DNA from: Paraburkholderia fungorum
Lineage (GTDB): Bacteria; Pseudomonadota; Gammaproteobacteria; Burkholderiales; Burkholderiaceae
Length of the DNA: 64,000 bases
Assembly (NCBI RefSeq): GCF_900099835.1
Contig: NZ_FNKP01000002.1
Location: 2,947,101 to 3,011,100, forward strand
Direction of reading: 5' to 3'
In this document: positions 9,466-18,460 of the stretch, in pieces
How positions within the stretch are numbered: position 1 is the first letter of the stretch
Layout of the letters: each line of letters opens with the position of its first letter
Notes under the pieces: model-generated
Told to the model about the DNA's origin: nothing
What the model saw: only the letters and a program-made list of their open reading frames with translations
Database searches by the model: none
Translations under genes and position numbers: made by a program

Positions 9466-9501
9466 GGCCTTCGCTCCTCACTCTTCGAAGGAGCGAAGGC
9501 C
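9466..9501 (+). terminator. Hairpin after the ABC operon
   Basis: GGCCTTCGCTCCT (9466-9478) pairs perfectly with AGGAGCGAAGGCC (9489-9501) over 13 bp around a 10-base loop, starting 24 bases past the ATPase stop. There is no T-run after it, so it may act as an RNA-stabilising or rho-assisted end rather than a classic intrinsic terminator. Confidence 0.6.
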
Positions 9502-9537
9502 GCTAGTCGAGGCGCTCGCCGCAGCCACTCGACAATC

Positions 9538-9603
9538 ATTAAAAAATCCCATTCCGAATATAAATTAATGCCATTGGAATTAATTAAATGGGATATTTTT
9601 AAT
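9538..9603. repeat. AT-rich nested inverted repeat upstream of the secreted protein gene
   Basis: The arms at 9538-9553 and 9587-9603 are complementary over about 16 bp with one bulged base (ATCCCATT against AATGGGAT plus A/T runs). A second, inner pair is ATTCC (9551-9555) with GGAAT (9576-9580). The surrounding 100 bases are far more AT-rich than the rest of the window. It may be a regulator or H-NS site, or a remnant of inserted DNA. Confidence 0.6.
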
Positions 9604-9756
9604 GCTCAATTATTAACCAATAAGTTTACGATTTTTCTATGCGAAGATAGCGCGCCTACTACTGCGTAGGCGTGATGGCTGGCCGCGCCGCCTATCCGTG
9701 AAAGCACGTTATTCCGCTGGAATATCGCTGATTCGCACCCGCAAGGAAATACCGTC

Positions 9757-11940
9757 GTGAAACTTGTCTCCCGCCTGGGCGCGGCTGTGGTTTTATTACA
9801 CAGTCTTATTCCGCTGAATGCGTCCGCGCAATCGCAACTCAATTACACCACTTCATGGATCGGAAATAGCTTCGGATTCGGCGATGGTAAATGGATGCAG
9901 CAGGATATCCAGGCCATCAGCATCGGAGCCGACGGCACGGTTTATACGAATGCGCCCTGGGACGAAAGCGGCAGCGAAATTGCCGCGTACCGCGCGGGCG
10001 ATAAAGTCGCCGTAGCCGGATCGACCCATGGCTGGGGCGCGGCGGGCGGCGACGCGGTCGCGGTGAACCACACGTACCTGTACGCGGCCATGTCGATCGG
10101 CAACGAAAGCAATGCGCTAGTCGGCGCGGATTATCCGGCGGCGAATCTGACGTGGTACGGCATCACGCGGCGCACGCTGGCTAAACTCGCGACGGGCGCG
10201 CCGTTCAGCGGCGGCATCGGCAACAGCGCGAACGCGACGAAAAACAGCTTTCTGCCGGTCGAAACAGTGGCAACCGGCAACGACGCCGGCATTCGCGGCC
10301 TCGCTGCGACCGACACCGAGCTATACGTGGCCGACACTTACGGCAACCAGATCGTCGTGTTCGACGCCAATTCGATGCAACGCCTGCGCTCATGGCCCGT
10401 GACGTCGCCGGGACGTATTGCGGTGGATACCGATTCGACACTCTGGGTGATGAGTGGAGTTTCATCCGGAAACCTAACTATCCTGCACTACGCCGCCAAC
10501 GGCGCGTTGCTGTCCGGCGCGCTGCCGTTGCCCGCTGGAACTATTCCTACCGATATTTCGGTCACGCCGTCGGGCCAGATTCTGGTCGCCGATAACGGGC
10601 CGTTGCAACAGATCCTCGTCTTCACGAAAGACGCGAACGGTCAGCCGCAAGCCGCTCCGTCGATCGGCACACGCAACGGACTTTTCCATGCCGTGCGGGG
10701 TGCGCCGGGCAATGTGCGCTTCAACGGCGTGACCGGGGTCGGCGTCGATCCGGCGGGTAATCTGTATGTCGCGCAAAACGGCGAGGGGCCGCGGCCGCTG
10801 GGTTCGGCAACGGTCGGGCAGGGCGCGGTGCTGGAGAGCTACGTGTATAGCTCGCATGCTTTTCTCTGGCGTTTGTATGGCCTGACATTCGTCGATAGCG
10901 CGGCGTTCGATCCAGCCACGCCCAATTCCGTCTACACCGGTTCGAAGCGTTTCACACTCGATTACACGCAGCCGGTCGGGCACGAGTGGTCGTATGCAGC
11001 GTTTACGCTCGACCGTTTCGACTATCCCGGCGACCCCGCGTTTTACGAGCCGCGCGGCGTGCGAGGCGAGCCGATGGTGCGAAGAATCAACGGTCAGCCG
11101 TTTCTCTACACGCTCGATTCGGGCGCGCATTATCTGAACGTTTATCGCTTCGATACCGCGCACGGCGAGATGGCGATACCGTCCGGCATGCTCGCGCAGA
11201 ATCCGCTGCCGGGCACGTTGCCGGTCGGCCAGCCCACCTACGGCGAGTGGCTGTGGCGTGACAGCAATGGCAACGGCGCGGTCGATGCGAGCGAGATCAG
11301 CAGCAACCCGTCGACCGGCAGCACGGTCGGCAATGGCTTCTGGTGGGTCGATACGCCCGGCAACGTGTGGCTCGCCACGCCGCTGAGCGGGATCCGCGAA
11401 ATGCCGTTGCAGGGACTCGATTCCGCCGGCAATCCGATCTACACGTACGCCAGTTCGAAGATGTTCGCGATGCCGCAACCGTTCACGCGGATCGCGCGGA
11501 TTGTCTACGAAGCGTCGAACGATACGATGTACATCTCGGGCTTCACGGACGCGATTCCGTGGGACGCGACGCACTGGAAGGAAGCCGGTCCCGTGCTCGC
11601 ACGCTACGCGAACTGGAGCACGGGCACGCCGACCATGGTGTATTCGATCGCGCTGCCGTGGAATACGCAAACCGATCCGCAAACCACCACGGTGGGCGTC
11701 GCGCTGGCGGGCAACTACATCTTCGTCGCGGAGTTGTACACCAACAGGGTGGACGTCTACGACTCGCGCTCGGGCCAGCCGGTCGGCTACATGACGCCCG
11801 GCGCGAGTGTCGGCGGCACGAGCGGCTGGGTGGACGTTTATCTCGGCATTAGCGCGGTGCAGCGCGACACGGGCGAGTATGTGATCCTGCTGGAAGACGA
11901 CGCGCGCGCAAAAATCCTGATGTATCGATGGACGCCTTGA
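9757..11940 (+). CDS. Secreted NHL/beta-propeller-like protein, function unknown
   Basis: The 727-residue product has a signal peptide ending near LNASA-QSQLNY. Its body is built of repeats in the style of NHL or six-bladed propellers: IRGLAATDTELYVADTYGNQIVVFD, PTDISVTPSGQILVADNG, VTGVGVDPAGNLYVAQNG. Residues about 502-513 read DSNGNGAVDASE, a good match to an EF-hand or dockerin-type calcium loop. I chose the GTG at 9757 because AAGGAA lies 8 bases upstream and the signal peptide starts there. It stands alone, with an AT-rich upstream region. A role in binding or modifying extracellular polymers is possible but unproven. Confidence 0.75.
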   Translation: MKLVSRLGAAVVLLHSLIPLNASAQSQLNYTTSWIGNSFGFGDGKWMQQDIQAISIGADGTVYTNAPWDESGSEIAAYRAGDKVAVAGSTHGWGAAGGDAVAVNHTYLYAAMSIGNESNALVGADYPAANLTWYGITRRTLAKLATGAPFSGGIGNSANATKNSFLPVETVATGNDAGIRGLAATDTELYVADTYGNQIVVFDANSMQRLRSWPVTSPGRIAVDTDSTLWVMSGVSSGNLTILHYAANGALLSGALPLPAGTIPTDISVTPSGQILVADNGPLQQILVFTKDANGQPQAAPSIGTRNGLFHAVRGAPGNVRFNGVTGVGVDPAGNLYVAQNGEGPRPLGSATVGQGAVLESYVYSSHAFLWRLYGLTFVDSAAFDPATPNSVYTGSKRFTLDYTQPVGHEWSYAAFTLDRFDYPGDPAFYEPRGVRGEPMVRRINGQPFLYTLDSGAHYLNVYRFDTAHGEMAIPSGMLAQNPLPGTLPVGQPTYGEWLWRDSNGNGAVDASEISSNPSTGSTVGNGFWWVDTPGNVWLATPLSGIREMPLQGLDSAGNPIYTYASSKMFAMPQPFTRIARIVYEASNDTMYISGFTDAIPWDATHWKEAGPVLARYANWSTGTPTMVYSIALPWNTQTDPQTTTVGVALAGNYIFVAELYTNRVDVYDSRSGQPVGYMTPGASVGGTSGWVDVYLGISAVQRDTGEYVILLEDDARAKILMYRWTP

Positions 11941-12091
11941 GATGGCTCACCGTCACGCTGCATCGACCGGATGCGACCCCATCGCGAATGGACGGCGGCG
12001 TGCGATCGGTATATAAACAAAGTGAAAGCATCGCGTTTTCGCCGATGCCGAATCGATGGCCAACCGTGACTAACAGGAGCGATGTTCGATC

Positions 12092-12349
12092 ATGACGCAA
12101 GACGTTTCGCCTCAGCCGCCTTCGGGCGACCGGCCCGAACTGGAACAACTCGATGCAGCGCTGAGTCACGTCGATCAGCAGGTCTCGTCCGGCAGCATTG
12201 CGTCGGGTGCCGCGAAGGGAATTCTGTATAGCCTGATAGAAACGCTCGGCGCGTTTGTCGGCGATCCCGATCTGCCGGAACATGCGCGTTCGGGTTACGA
12301 AGGGCTGCTCGAAGCCGCCCGCGAATTGCGCGCGAAGCTGGATCACTGA
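12092..12349 (+). CDS. Small hypothetical protein, 85 aa
   Basis: I do not recognise this gene. It encodes an acidic 85-residue protein without signal peptide or membrane segment, predicted mostly helical (PELEQLDAALSHVDQQVSS ... ARSGYEGLLEAARELRAKLD). An AGGAG lies 13 bases before the ATG, longer than usual. It converges on the YcaQ-like gene, with a shared hairpin between them. Confidence 0.6.
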   Translation: MTQDVSPQPPSGDRPELEQLDAALSHVDQQVSSGSIASGAAKGILYSLIETLGAFVGDPDLPEHARSGYEGLLEAARELRAKLDH

Positions 12350-12360
12350 AGCAGAGGGTG

Positions 12361-12387
12361 ACAGCGCCGTCTTGCAGGCGGCGCTGT
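12361..12387. terminator. Convergent terminator hairpin
   Basis: ACAGCGCCG (12361-12369) pairs perfectly with CGGCGCTGT (12379-12387) around a 9-base loop, between two convergent genes. There is no strong T-run on either side. Confidence 0.6.
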
Positions 12388-12399
12388 GTTGAATCGAGG

Positions 12400-13623
12400 T
12401 CACGCTTCCACATTGCTATCGGCGATCAACGCGTCGAGCCAATCCGACGGACCCGACGTAATTTCCAGTTGCGGCGTGCCGTGCCAATCGGCGCAACGTT
12501 GCAGTGCGCGGCGCAGATCACCGGCAAGTCGCGCGCTCAGCCGTATGCCCGGTTCGATATGCAGCGACTTCAATTCGAAGATGCGCTGCGTCCGGTGCGC
12601 CTTCGCATCCACGCGACCCACCAGCTTGCCGCGGCTCAACAGAGGCAGCACGAAGTAACCGTATTTGCGTTTTGCCGCGGGCGTATAGCACTCGATCGCG
12701 TAATCGAAATCGAACAGCGCGGCGGCGCGTTTGCGGTCCCACACCACCGGGTCGAATGGCGACAAAACCGTCGTGACCGTCGATGCGAGCTTGCCGTTCG
12801 CCGCGTCGTCGATCATCGGTGCGAAGTCGCGATGGACGAACGTGTCCTGCTTCCAGCCTTCCACCTGCACTTGAACCAGTTCGCCCTGATCGGCCAGCGC
12901 ATGCAGTTCGTCGCGATACGGGCGGCGCGGCAGCCGATAGTAATCGGCGACCCAATCGGCGCGCGCGACACCGAGCGCGCGACAGGTGCGCCGCAGCACT
13001 TGCGCGATGACGGCGTCGGCGGGTTGCAGATCGCGCGCGTCGTCCCAATCGGGCAACACGCGCTCCGTCAGATCGTACACGCGATGAAAATTGCGCCGCT
13101 CGGCGACCATCAGCTGACCGATGGCGAACAGTACTTCGAGGTGACGCTTCTCCGGCTTCCAGTCCCACCAGCCGTTACTCTTGCCCGCCTCGCGAGCGAA
13201 ATCCGCCGAACGCACCGGACCGGTCGCCCGAATATGCGCGAGCAGCTTCTCGATGTCCTTGCGATATTTTTTGTGCCATTCGGCCGCGTATTTCCAGCCC
13301 ATGCCGCTCGGGTCGAGCATCCGGTGACGCAGCAACCCGTAGTCTTCAGTCGGCACGAAACAGGCTTCATGCGACCAGTATTCGAACAGTTTGCCTTCGG
13401 CGAGATGCTCGTCGAGCCATTGCTGCGGATACGCGCCGAGCCGGCTGAACAGTACGAGATAAGGGCTACGCGCGACGACGTGAATCGTATCGATCTGCAA
13501 CTGCGTCATGCGGCGGATCGTGTCGAGCACATCGGCTTTGACGGCCTTGCGGCGCGGCGGCGTCAGCAAACCTTGAGCGGCCAGATGGAGGGTGCGGGCT
13601 GCGGGGAGCGGCAGAGTCTTCAC
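12400..13623 (-). CDS. YcaQ/AlkX-type winged-helix DNA glycosylase-like protein
   Basis: The 407-residue protein matches the HTH_42 family, which includes E. coli YcaQ (AlkX), a glycosylase that unhooks interstrand crosslinks and alkylated bases. The segment MTQLQIDTIHVVARSPYLVLFSRLG contains a QID triplet at the position where this family carries its catalytic Q-x-D; the AlkZ branch has Q-x-Q. Other family-like stretches are YWSHEACFVP and SPFDPVVWDRKRAAALFDFDYAIECYTPAAKRKYGYF. Length is normal. It is not in an obvious operon. Glycosylase activity is inferred from the motif. Confidence 0.8.
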   Translation of the reverse strand: MKTLPLPAARTLHLAAQGLLTPPRRKAVKADVLDTIRRMTQLQIDTIHVVARSPYLVLFSRLGAYPQQWLDEHLAEGKLFEYWSHEACFVPTEDYGLLRHRMLDPSGMGWKYAAEWHKKYRKDIEKLLAHIRATGPVRSADFAREAGKSNGWWDWKPEKRHLEVLFAIGQLMVAERRNFHRVYDLTERVLPDWDDARDLQPADAVIAQVLRRTCRALGVARADWVADYYRLPRRPYRDELHALADQGELVQVQVEGWKQDTFVHRDFAPMIDDAANGKLASTVTTVLSPFDPVVWDRKRAAALFDFDYAIECYTPAAKRKYGYFVLPLLSRGKLVGRVDAKAHRTQRIFELKSLHIEPGIRLSARLAGDLRRALQRCADWHGTPQLEITSGPSDWLDALIADSNVEA

Positions 13624-13906
13624 GCGAAAGTTTGGGTCCGTGAGTGACTGCGAAGGAGCGGGCGCGTGGCGCCACGCGGGTCGGATCAGCAGTCGCTACT
13701 TTAGCGTGAATGCGGCAGAGGGCTCGGGTGCGGACCGAGGGTGGTTGCAGGCTCACCGGTTACGCAACTCACGACAAATCGACCGTGAGCATGCGTAGGT
13801 GAAGGCGACCGCGATTGTGACGCCTTCGGCTCAAGTGGTTTGGCTAACCTCGCAAGGGACCGGTGAACCTCTCACGACTGCTTCCTCACCGCCGGTTCAC
13901 CGAACA

Positions 13907-14185
13907 TCACCACCCACGCCCATGATGCCGTTCCCATTCACGATGCCGCCAATGGTCGTGATGCCAGCCGCGCCGATAGTACCCATAGCCATAAGCAGGC
14001 TGCGGCGCATAAACCACGGGCGGCGGAGGCGGCGGTGCATAAACGACGGGCGGCGCGGCATACACGGGCCCCGGCGTGCCGACATACACGCCCACGTTGA
14101 CCCGCGCGAAAGCGGCGGTCGAGACGCAGGCGGCGGCCAACCCGAAGGCGGCGAATCTGAGCGTGGCGATCCCGCGTTTGATCAT
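13907..14185 (-). CDS. Small exported proline/tyrosine-rich protein
   Basis: A 92-residue protein with a signal peptide (cleavage likely after STAAFA) followed by a low-complexity body. That body has a proline-rich stretch (APPPPPPVVYAP), then YGYGYYRRGW, and ends in a histidine/arginine/tryptophan-rich tail. Similar small envelope proteins of unknown function are common in Burkholderiales. Upstream on its strand CAGGAGACAAGC gives a good Shine-Dalgarno before the ATG at 14185. The 283 bases downstream (13624-13906) hold no gene I can support. Confidence 0.7.
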   Translation of the reverse strand: MIKRGIATLRFAAFGLAAACVSTAAFARVNVGVYVGTPGPVYAAPPVVYAPPPPPPVVYAPQPAYGYGYYRRGWHHDHWRHREWERHHGRGW

Positions 14186-14360
14186 GCTTGTCTCCTGTTC
14201 CGAAGTCGAAAGAGCTGGCCATTCGCTGTCGAACGGCTGACGTCGATCTTACGAAACGCAAAGACAGGCAGGTGCAACGAGTTGAATGCGTGTGTAACAG
14301 CAGGTTAGCTGGCCGGGTCCGGCGCGCGCCGACACGCGCGAGGACCGACGGCAGCTTTAC

Positions 14361-16091
14361 TCAGGCACCGAGCGCGACGGCTTCTCCCGCCGACACCGCC
14401 AGCAATTGATGAATCTGCGCGACCACGGCGGCGCCTTCGCCGACCGCCGCCGCCACGCGTTTCGTCGATCCCGCGCGCGCGTCGCCGATCGCGTAAACGC
14501 CCTCGACCGTGGTCGCGAGATCGCAGACCGACGCGTTGTCCACGCTCGTGCCGGTCATCACGAAGCCCTTGCTGTCGAGCTGGACGCCGCAGGTGCGCAA
14601 CCAGTCGGTATTCGGGTCTGCGCCGGTGAACAGGAACAGATGCCGCGTGTCGAAACGCTCGGTGCCGTCGGGTAACGGCTTCTTCAGGCCGACGGCGGCC
14701 AGGCCGCTGTCGTCGGCCTCCAGCCGGCCGATTTCCGAATTCGGATGCACGAACACATTCGGCAGCGAGCGGATCCGGTCGATCAGATAGCGCGACATGG
14801 TCGCCTCGAAGCCGCTGCGCCGGATCAGTACGTGGACCTTGGCCGCGTGCGTCGCCAGATAGACGATGGCCTGGCCGGCCGAGTTGCCGCCACCGACCAG
14901 CACGACTTCCTGTCGCTTGCACAGCTTGGCTTCGACTGGCGACGCCCAGTAGTAGACGCCGCGTCCGTCGAAACGGTCGAGGCCTTCGAGCGCCGGACGC
15001 CGGTACACCGCGCCGCTCGCAATCACGATTGCGCGGGCGCTGATATGCCCGCCGCACTTCAGTTCCAGCCGGTGCGGCGACTCCGCGCAGTGCAACGCCT
15101 TCACGTGGACCGGAATCGCGACGTGCGCGCCGAACTTCTGCGCCTGCACGAATGCGCGGCCAGCGAGCGCCTGGCCGGAGATGCCGGTCGGAAAGCCGAG
15201 ATAGTTTTCGATCCGCGAGCTGGCGCCCGCCTGGCCGCCCGGCGCGCGGCTGTCGAGCACGATCACCGACAGACCTTCGGACGCCGCGTACACGGCCGTC
15301 GCCAGCCCCGCCGGCCCCGCGCCGACAATCGCGACGTCGTACACGTGCGAGTCGTCGAGATCGGGCAGCAAGCCCAGGCACGTCGCCAGCTCCGGCATGC
15401 TCGGATGACGCAGAACCGAGCCGTCCGGGCAGATCACGAGCGGCATGTCTTCCCGTTGCGCGGCGAATTGCTCGATCAGACGCAGCGCATCTTCGTCGCG
15501 TTCGTCGATCACCGAATGCGGATGGCCGTTGCGCGACAGGAAGCCTTGCAGCATCACGAGCCGTGCGTCGCTGCTATTGCCGATCAGGATCGGGCCGCCC
15601 GCGCCCTTTTCGATCAGCGACACGCGCCGCAGGATCAGCGCGCGCATGATGCGCTCGCCCAGTTCGGCCTCGGCGACCAGCAGCGCGCGCAGTTGGGTCG
15701 GCGGAATCAGTAGTGCTTTGACGCCGGTGAGCGCAAGGCCGTTGACCAGCGCGGGCCGTCCCGACAACTGGCCGACTTCGGCGAGAAAATGCCCGGCGCC
15801 GTGTTCGCCGATCACCACTTCGCGCCCGATCCCGTCGCGTTGATAAACCTTTACCCGCCCTTCGAGCAGCACGAACATGCCGGGGCCAGTGTGGCCGGTC
15901 TCGAACAGCAGGTCGCCTGCGTGCCATTCGCCGGTTTCGCCGAAGCGCCGCAAACGGTCGATTTCCGCGCACGTGAGCGACGGAAACATCTGGTGCATGC
16001 GCGTCGAGAGATTCGAAAACGGCGCGTCGGCGACCGGTCCAGATGGTTGTGCTTCAGCTTCTTGAGTCGGAACTTCCTGAGTCGAAAGCAT
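14361..16091 (-). CDS. Cyclic-nucleotide-binding thioredoxin-reductase-like flavoprotein
   Basis: A 576-residue fusion. Residues about 30-150 form a CRP-type cyclic-nucleotide-binding domain, with GDLLFETGHTGPGMFVLLEG. Residues about 167-243 look like a small thioredoxin-like domain with one cysteine (C221, ICPDG). Residues 250-560 are a class II pyridine-nucleotide disulfide oxidoreductase, with the FAD motif GAGPAG at 257-262 and the NAD(P) motif VGGGNSAG near 399-406. The usual redox CxxC between them is absent: the aligned segment reads YYWASPVEA. It is therefore probably not a thioredoxin reductase in the strict sense. It lies 90 bp downstream of the DedA-rhodanese gene, same strand. Confidence 0.85.
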   Translation of the reverse strand: MLSTQEVPTQEAEAQPSGPVADAPFSNLSTRMHQMFPSLTCAEIDRLRRFGETGEWHAGDLLFETGHTGPGMFVLLEGRVKVYQRDGIGREVVIGEHGAGHFLAEVGQLSGRPALVNGLALTGVKALLIPPTQLRALLVAEAELGERIMRALILRRVSLIEKGAGGPILIGNSSDARLVMLQGFLSRNGHPHSVIDERDEDALRLIEQFAAQREDMPLVICPDGSVLRHPSMPELATCLGLLPDLDDSHVYDVAIVGAGPAGLATAVYAASEGLSVIVLDSRAPGGQAGASSRIENYLGFPTGISGQALAGRAFVQAQKFGAHVAIPVHVKALHCAESPHRLELKCGGHISARAIVIASGAVYRRPALEGLDRFDGRGVYYWASPVEAKLCKRQEVVLVGGGNSAGQAIVYLATHAAKVHVLIRRSGFEATMSRYLIDRIRSLPNVFVHPNSEIGRLEADDSGLAAVGLKKPLPDGTERFDTRHLFLFTGADPNTDWLRTCGVQLDSKGFVMTGTSVDNASVCDLATTVEGVYAIGDARAGSTKRVAAAVGEGAAVVAQIHQLLAVSAGEAVALGA

Positions 16092-16181
16092 TGAACCGCT
16101 CCTTCGGTGTTCATTGATCGATTGAACGGGGGCGAAGCGGCGCGGCGTGCAAGCACGCCGGTGCGGATGCGCTGCTTGCGC

Positions 16182-17174
16182 TTATACGGCCTTGGGCGCG
16201 ACGTCGTCGACCGCGACTTCCGGCGGAGGCATGTCGGGTAGCGCCTCAACCGGCTTGCCCGAGTCGCGCCAGGCTTCCATGCCGCCGCGCAGCGGCAGCA
16301 CATCGGAGAAGCCGGCTTCGTTCAGTTGCTTGGCCATCCATGCCGCGGAAATCTCATTCGGGCAGGAACAGTAAATCACCAGTTTCTGGTCATGCGGATA
16401 CGTGGCGACGATCTCGTCCAGTTGCCGTTCGTCGGCGAATTTCGAGCCCGGAATCACGAACGGATCGAGCTTGCGCTTTTCCTGCGAACGAATGTCGAAC
16501 AGCACCGGCGTGTGGCCCGCCTTGACCAGCGTCGCCAGTTCGTCGACCTCGATGCGCGCGGACGCCAGCTTCGCAATCAGTTGACGACGCCGCACCCACC
16601 GGTAAGCCGCGTACAACAGCAACAGCGCGACGGCCACCAGCGCGGCGGTGCGGCCGAGGCGTCCCGCGATGGCGAACAGCATGTCGATCTGCTTCGCGAA
16701 CAACGCGCCGATGATCAGCCCGGTGCCGGACCACAGCGCCGCGCCGATGCTGTCGTAGGTGAGGAAGGTGCGGTATTTCGTACCCATTGCGCCGGCCATC
16801 GGAATCGACACGATCGACAGGCCCGGGACGAATTTCGCCACGGCCAGCACCCGCACACCCCAGCGGCCGAAAAAGCGTTCGGTCTTTTTAACGCAGGTGT
16901 CACGCGATAACGACAAACGGCAAATGGTTTTCAACGTATTGCCGCCGTATAAACGGCCGGCGAGATACCACGCGCTGTCGCCAATCAGCGTAGCGAATAT
17001 CGACAGAATCAGAACCGGCAATAATTGCGTGCCCACCGAGCCGGGATGCATGGCGGCCATCGCGCCGAACAGGACGAGCGACGGCATCGCCGGCACCGGC
17101 AGCCCGAGCGAGCCCGCCAGCACGTTGGCGAAGATGAGCGCCGGACCATATTGTTCGACGAGATCATGTAGCAT
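16182..17174 (-). CDS. DedA-family membrane protein fused to a rhodanese domain
   Basis: The first about 200 residues are a DedA/VTT membrane domain (GLPVPAMPSLVLFGAMA, FATLIGDSAWYLAGRLYG, FVPGLSIVSIPMAGAMG); DedA proteins flip lipids or support proton-motive force. After a basic linker, residues about 215-315 are a rhodanese domain with a cysteine in the active loop (YCSCPNEISA). A membrane-bound rhodanese next to a flavoprotein oxidoreductase points to sulfur or redox chemistry at the inner membrane. The start is the ATG at 17174. Confidence 0.85.
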   Translation of the reverse strand: MLHDLVEQYGPALIFANVLAGSLGLPVPAMPSLVLFGAMAAMHPGSVGTQLLPVLILSIFATLIGDSAWYLAGRLYGGNTLKTICRLSLSRDTCVKKTERFFGRWGVRVLAVAKFVPGLSIVSIPMAGAMGTKYRTFLTYDSIGAALWSGTGLIIGALFAKQIDMLFAIAGRLGRTAALVAVALLLLYAAYRWVRRRQLIAKLASARIEVDELATLVKAGHTPVLFDIRSQEKRKLDPFVIPGSKFADERQLDEIVATYPHDQKLVIYCSCPNEISAAWMAKQLNEAGFSDVLPLRGGMEAWRDSGKPVEALPDMPPPEVAVDDVAPKAV

Positions 17175-17581
17175 CGGCTTACATCCGCAGCCCTTTCGGG
17201 CGCAGCGCAGGAAAATAAAGCGAAGGAGAATGCAAGGATTATGGACGCATTTTCAAGACGTGCAAACGGCATGAAAATGTGTCCGAAATTCGGGTATTGA
17301 AAGTGCTAAAGCGCGATGCTCACTGCTCATGCCGCCGATTAGCAGCGTAGGCGGAACAAACAGAAAAAGAGTTGAAACCGGTGCGGTGCGTTTAACGTGG
17401 AAATGACGTCTGCCGAACCGGGGCTGGGTGCGTTCTATGTGCGGATTTTGTATCTGTATTCGCCGCCTTATCCAGCACTTATCGGACACCTCTTTCGCCG
17501 CCCGAGCCTTAGCTGGCACGGCGCAAAACACCACGCGGCATTCGCGCCGATGCGCAAATGCTGCGTGTCTGTTTCATCGAA
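17175..17581. other. Intergenic region, nothing assigned
   Basis: These 407 bases between two leftward genes hold the upstream region of the DedA-rhodanese gene. Open frames here are short and lack recognisable products. I saw no clear promoter or repeat. Confidence 0.5.
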
Positions 17582-17833
17582 TCACTGACGATGATTGTGC
17601 TGTTCGCCCGGCAGCTCGGCACCGTGCGCACGGATTGCCGCGATCAGCTCGGCGGGCGTGATTTCGTAACGCACTTCGCGATGGATGCCTGGCTTGCGCT
17701 CATCGATCTCGACCAGAAGAATGCCTTTGCCGTCTTCTGTCGATTCGAGGCGTAGCGAGCGAAGTTCGCGCGCCGTTGCATCGTCGTATTCGGAGAGCAG
17801 GGCCATTGACCCGGAGGACCCGGTAGTGCGCAT
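17582..17833 (-). CDS. Small hypothetical protein, 83 aa
   Basis: A soluble 83-residue protein with mixed charge (ATARELRSLRLESTEDGKGILLVEIDERKPGIHREVRYEITPAELIAAIRAHG). AAGGAC lies 8 bases before the ATG at 17833 on its strand. The body looks like a small alternating strand/helix domain. I do not recognise the family. Confidence 0.6.
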   Translation of the reverse strand: MRTTGSSGSMALLSEYDDATARELRSLRLESTEDGKGILLVEIDERKPGIHREVRYEITPAELIAAIRAHGAELPGEQHNHRQ

Positions 17834-18317
17834 CGATTTGTCCTTGTACCGTTGTTGATCAAACCATTGTACGGGCAGGATGCCGCGCCGTCTGTCGCGC
17901 CGCCGTCACGGCCTGCATGTCGCCCAGTTGACTGACTGCCCGCCGGGATGCCGCAGCGCGTTACCTGGCGCGGGCCGCCGGGCAGCGAGGCCCGTGACGT
18001 CCGGGCGTGGCAACCAGTTTAACGCGACTCTCCGTCACGACGGCTGCATTTTTCGTGCCCCGTGGCGGTGCAGCCATTAACGGCTGGCTGTCATGTTGCT
18101 GACGCACAGGGCGGCTAGATGGCGCGTGAGTTTCAGGCGGCTTCGTCGCATGCGCAATGGATAAGCCGGCTCGTCGGAGTCCGCGTTTCTCGTTGCATCG
18201 GCTCCCGTATTACCTCACCTTTCGAGTCGCCAGGCTATTTGTCGACTATTTCGCCAGCATTGAGCGAACAGGCTTTTCCCGGTTTTTCCGGTTGCCAGTC
18301 AAACGAACTAATCGCGC
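17834..18317. other. Intergenic region, no supported gene
   Basis: About 480 bases between the small gene at 17582-17833 and the terminator of the chemoreceptor gene. The longest rightward frame (18119-18535) runs through the terminator and into the chemoreceptor in an opposing frame, so I discount it. GC-rich local repeats near 17939-17990 are present but give no clear structure. Confidence 0.45.
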
Positions 18318-18347
18318 AAAAAATAGCCCGTCCGGAATGGGACGGGC
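18318..18347 (-). terminator. Intrinsic terminator of the Aer-like receptor gene
   Basis: GCCCGTCC (18326-18333) pairs with GGACGGGC (18340-18347). Six A bases at 18318-18323 give a T-run after the hairpin on the minus strand. It lies 114 bases past the receptor stop. Confidence 0.82.
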
Positions 18348-18460
18348 CGCTAAACGCCGTTGTTACTCGGGTCAGCCGGCCCTACCACTCGCGGGGCGCT
18401 GACGGGTTCCATCCTCACGCGCCAATACTGGGCTGTCGAGGTGGGAGTAATGCCGATCTA

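Noticed and set aside
14305..15381. Leftward 358-codon frame overlapping the thioredoxin-reductase-like gene
   Set aside because: R/G-rich shadow of the real frame, without motifs.
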